Positions 61,749-64,000 of a stretch of DNA of 64,000 nucleotides are shown one piece after another; the first letter of the stretch is position 1, and each line of letters starts with the position of its first letter. The notes beneath the pieces were generated by a model. That model did no database searches. It was not told the DNA's origin and was given only the letters and a program-made list of their open reading frames with translations. This DNA is from Pampus argenteus (lineage: Eukaryota; Chordata; Actinopteri; Scombriformes; Stromateidae). The stretch lies in assembly GCA_036937835.1 (NCBI GenBank), contig CM072862.1:13156501-13220500 (forward strand), given 5' to 3'. Both the position numbers and the translations under genes were made by a program.

Positions 61749-63309
61749 ACAGATGGTGTAGTGGTATTGATTTTCCTGCCCAATATTCTACCAGAAATAG
61801 TGTTTTTTAAAATCACACAGACACATACTGTAGCTTATGTGTTGGACCTGGGTTTGTTAGCTCGACCTAGAACGTGTAAATGACTGAAGAATCAAACAAG
61901 AAAGTGCATTTTTTTTTTATGATAAAAGCTCTCAGTGACCACACAGCATGTAACATTTGTCACACTCATATTTATTCATCACATTCCTGTATTGAGAGAT
62001 TAATGCAACATTGTGAACTTTTGAAATGTGTACTTGTGGTGATTTCTGTGTGGATTTTATCTCATAATGTAACATGGGACCCCCCAAGTTCAGATTTTCT
62101 GATTCGGATTGCTTATCTTTTATGTCCTCCTAGTTACAATTCAGTGCACTTTACTCCACTATTCACTGTAATAGCCTAATGGGAATTGGGGGCAGAGATT
62201 AAAAAAGATTTCTGTAGCATTTTCATATCTGTATGTCCCTCTGTGTTTCTCTCTCTCTGATGATAAGCAGAGCTTATAAAATCTGTGTGAAAATCTTCTT
62301 AAATGACCGAATGTTCTCGCTTTCTGTCATTTAAGATACATTCCCTCCGACTCTCAGTCATGCTTTCAGTTTCTCTTTAGCTTTCACCATCTGGGTTTTT
62401 CACTCTGGCCCTGCCATCCAAGGGAAAAAGCATATTATTATTATTATTATCAAATTCTGGTTGAGGCTTGTAAAAATGGTCCCAGTGAATATCAATATAA
62501 TTTTTTGATATCTTGGATATCTCTCTCTTGACAAGTTTGAAATTGACTGGATTTTATTGTCTTATGTTTTTAAAAGCCTCAGTCAAGACTTACAATGAAG
62601 GGACCACACAGATGGGTTACAGTCACTGCAGCGAGATTTTCATTTTCTTCTTTAATCCAATACCAAGTTTAATACTGACACTTGAAATGTAAGAATTTTT
62701 GAAATGTCAATGAAGATATAAAAATGTTTGTAATTTTTACTATGAAATCAAAGAAGGACTGAGATGGACAAAACACAGTAGAGTAATGGAAGGATCGACT
62801 TTTGATTGGCTTTATTATAGCCACTACCAATCCTTTTAAAATGCTCAGATTGGCCTTGATAACGATCCTTAGAGTCATCTCAGGACATCTCTATTTAGTG
62901 TTATTGCATAGCTCTGGTGCACAGTCACATCTTTAATGACACACTTCCATTTAGCTGTTATTAATACAAAGTGTGTGTTGTCCTCTGGTAGAGATCATTT
63001 AGAAGAAAGTTACAGCACTTTAAATTCATTAATCCTATAAAAAGAGTGTTGCTGTTTACACTTACCTTGGAGAGCAGATTACTCTTGGTGGTCAAACATT
63101 CAGACCTTGCATGTTGCCTATGATATAATTATATAAAGTTATTTTCTGTGTGTGATGTTTCTCACTGACTGTGTGTTTTTCTGTAGTTAGACTTTATGCT
63201 TAGAACATATAAAGCAGAAAATGATGCATCTACCGTATAATATTGTATGTATGTAGTTATTTGTGATGGCCATGTGTGACCTGCACCATAGAATAACAAC
63301 CAGAGAACA

Positions 63310-63630
63310 ATGCCTAATCATTGAGAGAAAAAAGGGGGGTGAGTGGTGGGTGAATATATTTTTTTTAAGAGAAATGAGAATAGAGTGTGTAAATAAGCAG
63401 AAGAGGGAGCAGCAAGGAGAAACAGAGAAGGTACACTGAGAAACATAAGAGGATAGGTGTAGAGAGAAGAGGAGTGAGGAAAAAAGAGAAGAGCAGGAGA
63501 GTAGACTGGAGAGGAAAGAAGAGCAGACAATCCCTAGAATACCAAGCACTCTCTGGCCAAGAGAGAAAGAAGAGAGGAGTGGAGGGGTTGCAGTGAAAGA
63601 TGGAGAGCATCCACAGAATACCAAAGAGAG
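63310..63630 (+). repeat. Purine-rich (GA) low-complexity region
   Basis: Mostly A and G on the plus strand with a short T run at 63357-63367. Three overlapping minus-strand ORFs rich in Ser, Leu, Phe and Cys come from this bias and have no domain character. A second GA-rich run lies at 63810-63915. Confidence 0.85.
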
Positions 63631-64000
63631 AATAAATGCTTGCAGGCTTTCAAGTCATTTTCACATTAATTCTAAAGTCTTTGCTAGTAGTTAAAAATAG
63701 ACACACATACTTTAGTTTGTGGTACATAAGTTAGTTGTTTTGAGGACAATATTAATAAATCTTGTGTTTTTTATAAACATTTTGTCATTAGATGGATGGA
63801 AGTAGTCAGTAGAAAAAAAAGAAGGGATGAGAAGACGACTAAAAATGGAAAATGAGAAAAAGAGAGATTATAGTAAAGTAAAGGGAAGGAAGAAGAAAAG
63901 GAGAAAAGAGGGAGAACTGACTCTAAGAATCATGCTCGCTTGGCTGAACTCGTACCTTTTCCCAAGATGCATTCTGTTTGAGATGTGCCTAAAAATAGAC

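Larger units (their letters stand above)
53176..64000 (+). other. Start of the phase-1 intron after CUB1
   Basis: Begins with GTAAG at 53176. Neither an acceptor followed by Sushi-like sequence (Cys-Gly-x-Pro-Gly with a later Cys-x-x-Gly-Tyr) nor any other coding signal was found before the window ends, so this intron is at least 10.8 kb. It holds a possible Tc1 terminus (55178), several TG tracts, a composite repeat (61498-61748) and purine-rich runs at 63310-63630 and 63810-63915. Stretches 53410-54340, 54640-55170, 55210-57240, 57320-60130, 60410-61490 and 61750-63300 show nothing I can annotate. Confidence 0.8.

Noticed and set aside
63187..63624. 145-codon minus-strand ORF, Ser/Leu/Phe rich
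   Set aside because: Translation of a GA-rich low-complexity region; no domain character.

Overview
The window looks like nuclear DNA from a ray-finned fish, most likely a spiny-rayed teleost. It is AT-rich and almost free of coding sequence. It is full of CA/TG microsatellites and carries several interspersed repeat families that I know as common in teleost genomes. I see no bacterial, organellar or viral gene organisation.

The only protein-coding signal that stands up is two exons of one gene on the plus strand, at 21459-21675 and 53063-53175. Spliced together they encode one complete CUB domain. Its wording matches the first (N-terminal) CUB domain of the giant CUB-and-Sushi proteins (CSMD family), and CSMD1 is the best fit from memory. 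The splice sites are canonical. The phases (1 entering, 2 inside, 1 leaving) restore one uninterrupted reading frame and give the phase 1-1 borders expected of a shuffled extracellular module. The rest is intron: more than 21 kb upstream, 31,387 bp between the two exons, and more than 10.8 kb downstream. CSMD genes are known for very large 5' introns, so this fits. The first exon (signal peptide) and the next exon (first Sushi domain) were not found and probably lie outside the window.

Layout. 1-21458: intron with a broken Tc1-like transposase (about 1450-2135), teleost repeats near 5128-5280, 5915-6125 and 13760-13830, a palindromic MITE (19986-20582), a CA tract facing a long TG/CG tract (15427-15685), and a decayed purine-rich minisatellite ending in a TCCTC array (16840-17506). 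21459-21675: CUB1 exon a. 21676-53062: intron with a teleost repeat ending in a long ATCT array (22925-23382), a possible BED-finger fossil (24335-24571), LINE fossils in both orientations (33480-33850 plus; 35840-36620 minus), a second MITE (42382-42862) and pyrimidine pentanucleotide arrays (41765, 45234, 46978). 53063-53175: CUB1 exon b. 53176-64000: intron with a possible Tc1 terminus, TG tracts and a composite repeat at 61498-61748.

I found no new biological system. The points most worth a second look are the exon pair, the palindromic MITEs, the set of pentanucleotide arrays that all have the pyrimidine strand as sense strand, and the structure-prone purine/pyrimidine and TG/CG tracts. 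Repeat families were recognised from memory of typical fish sequence, not by a search, so family names are kept broad.
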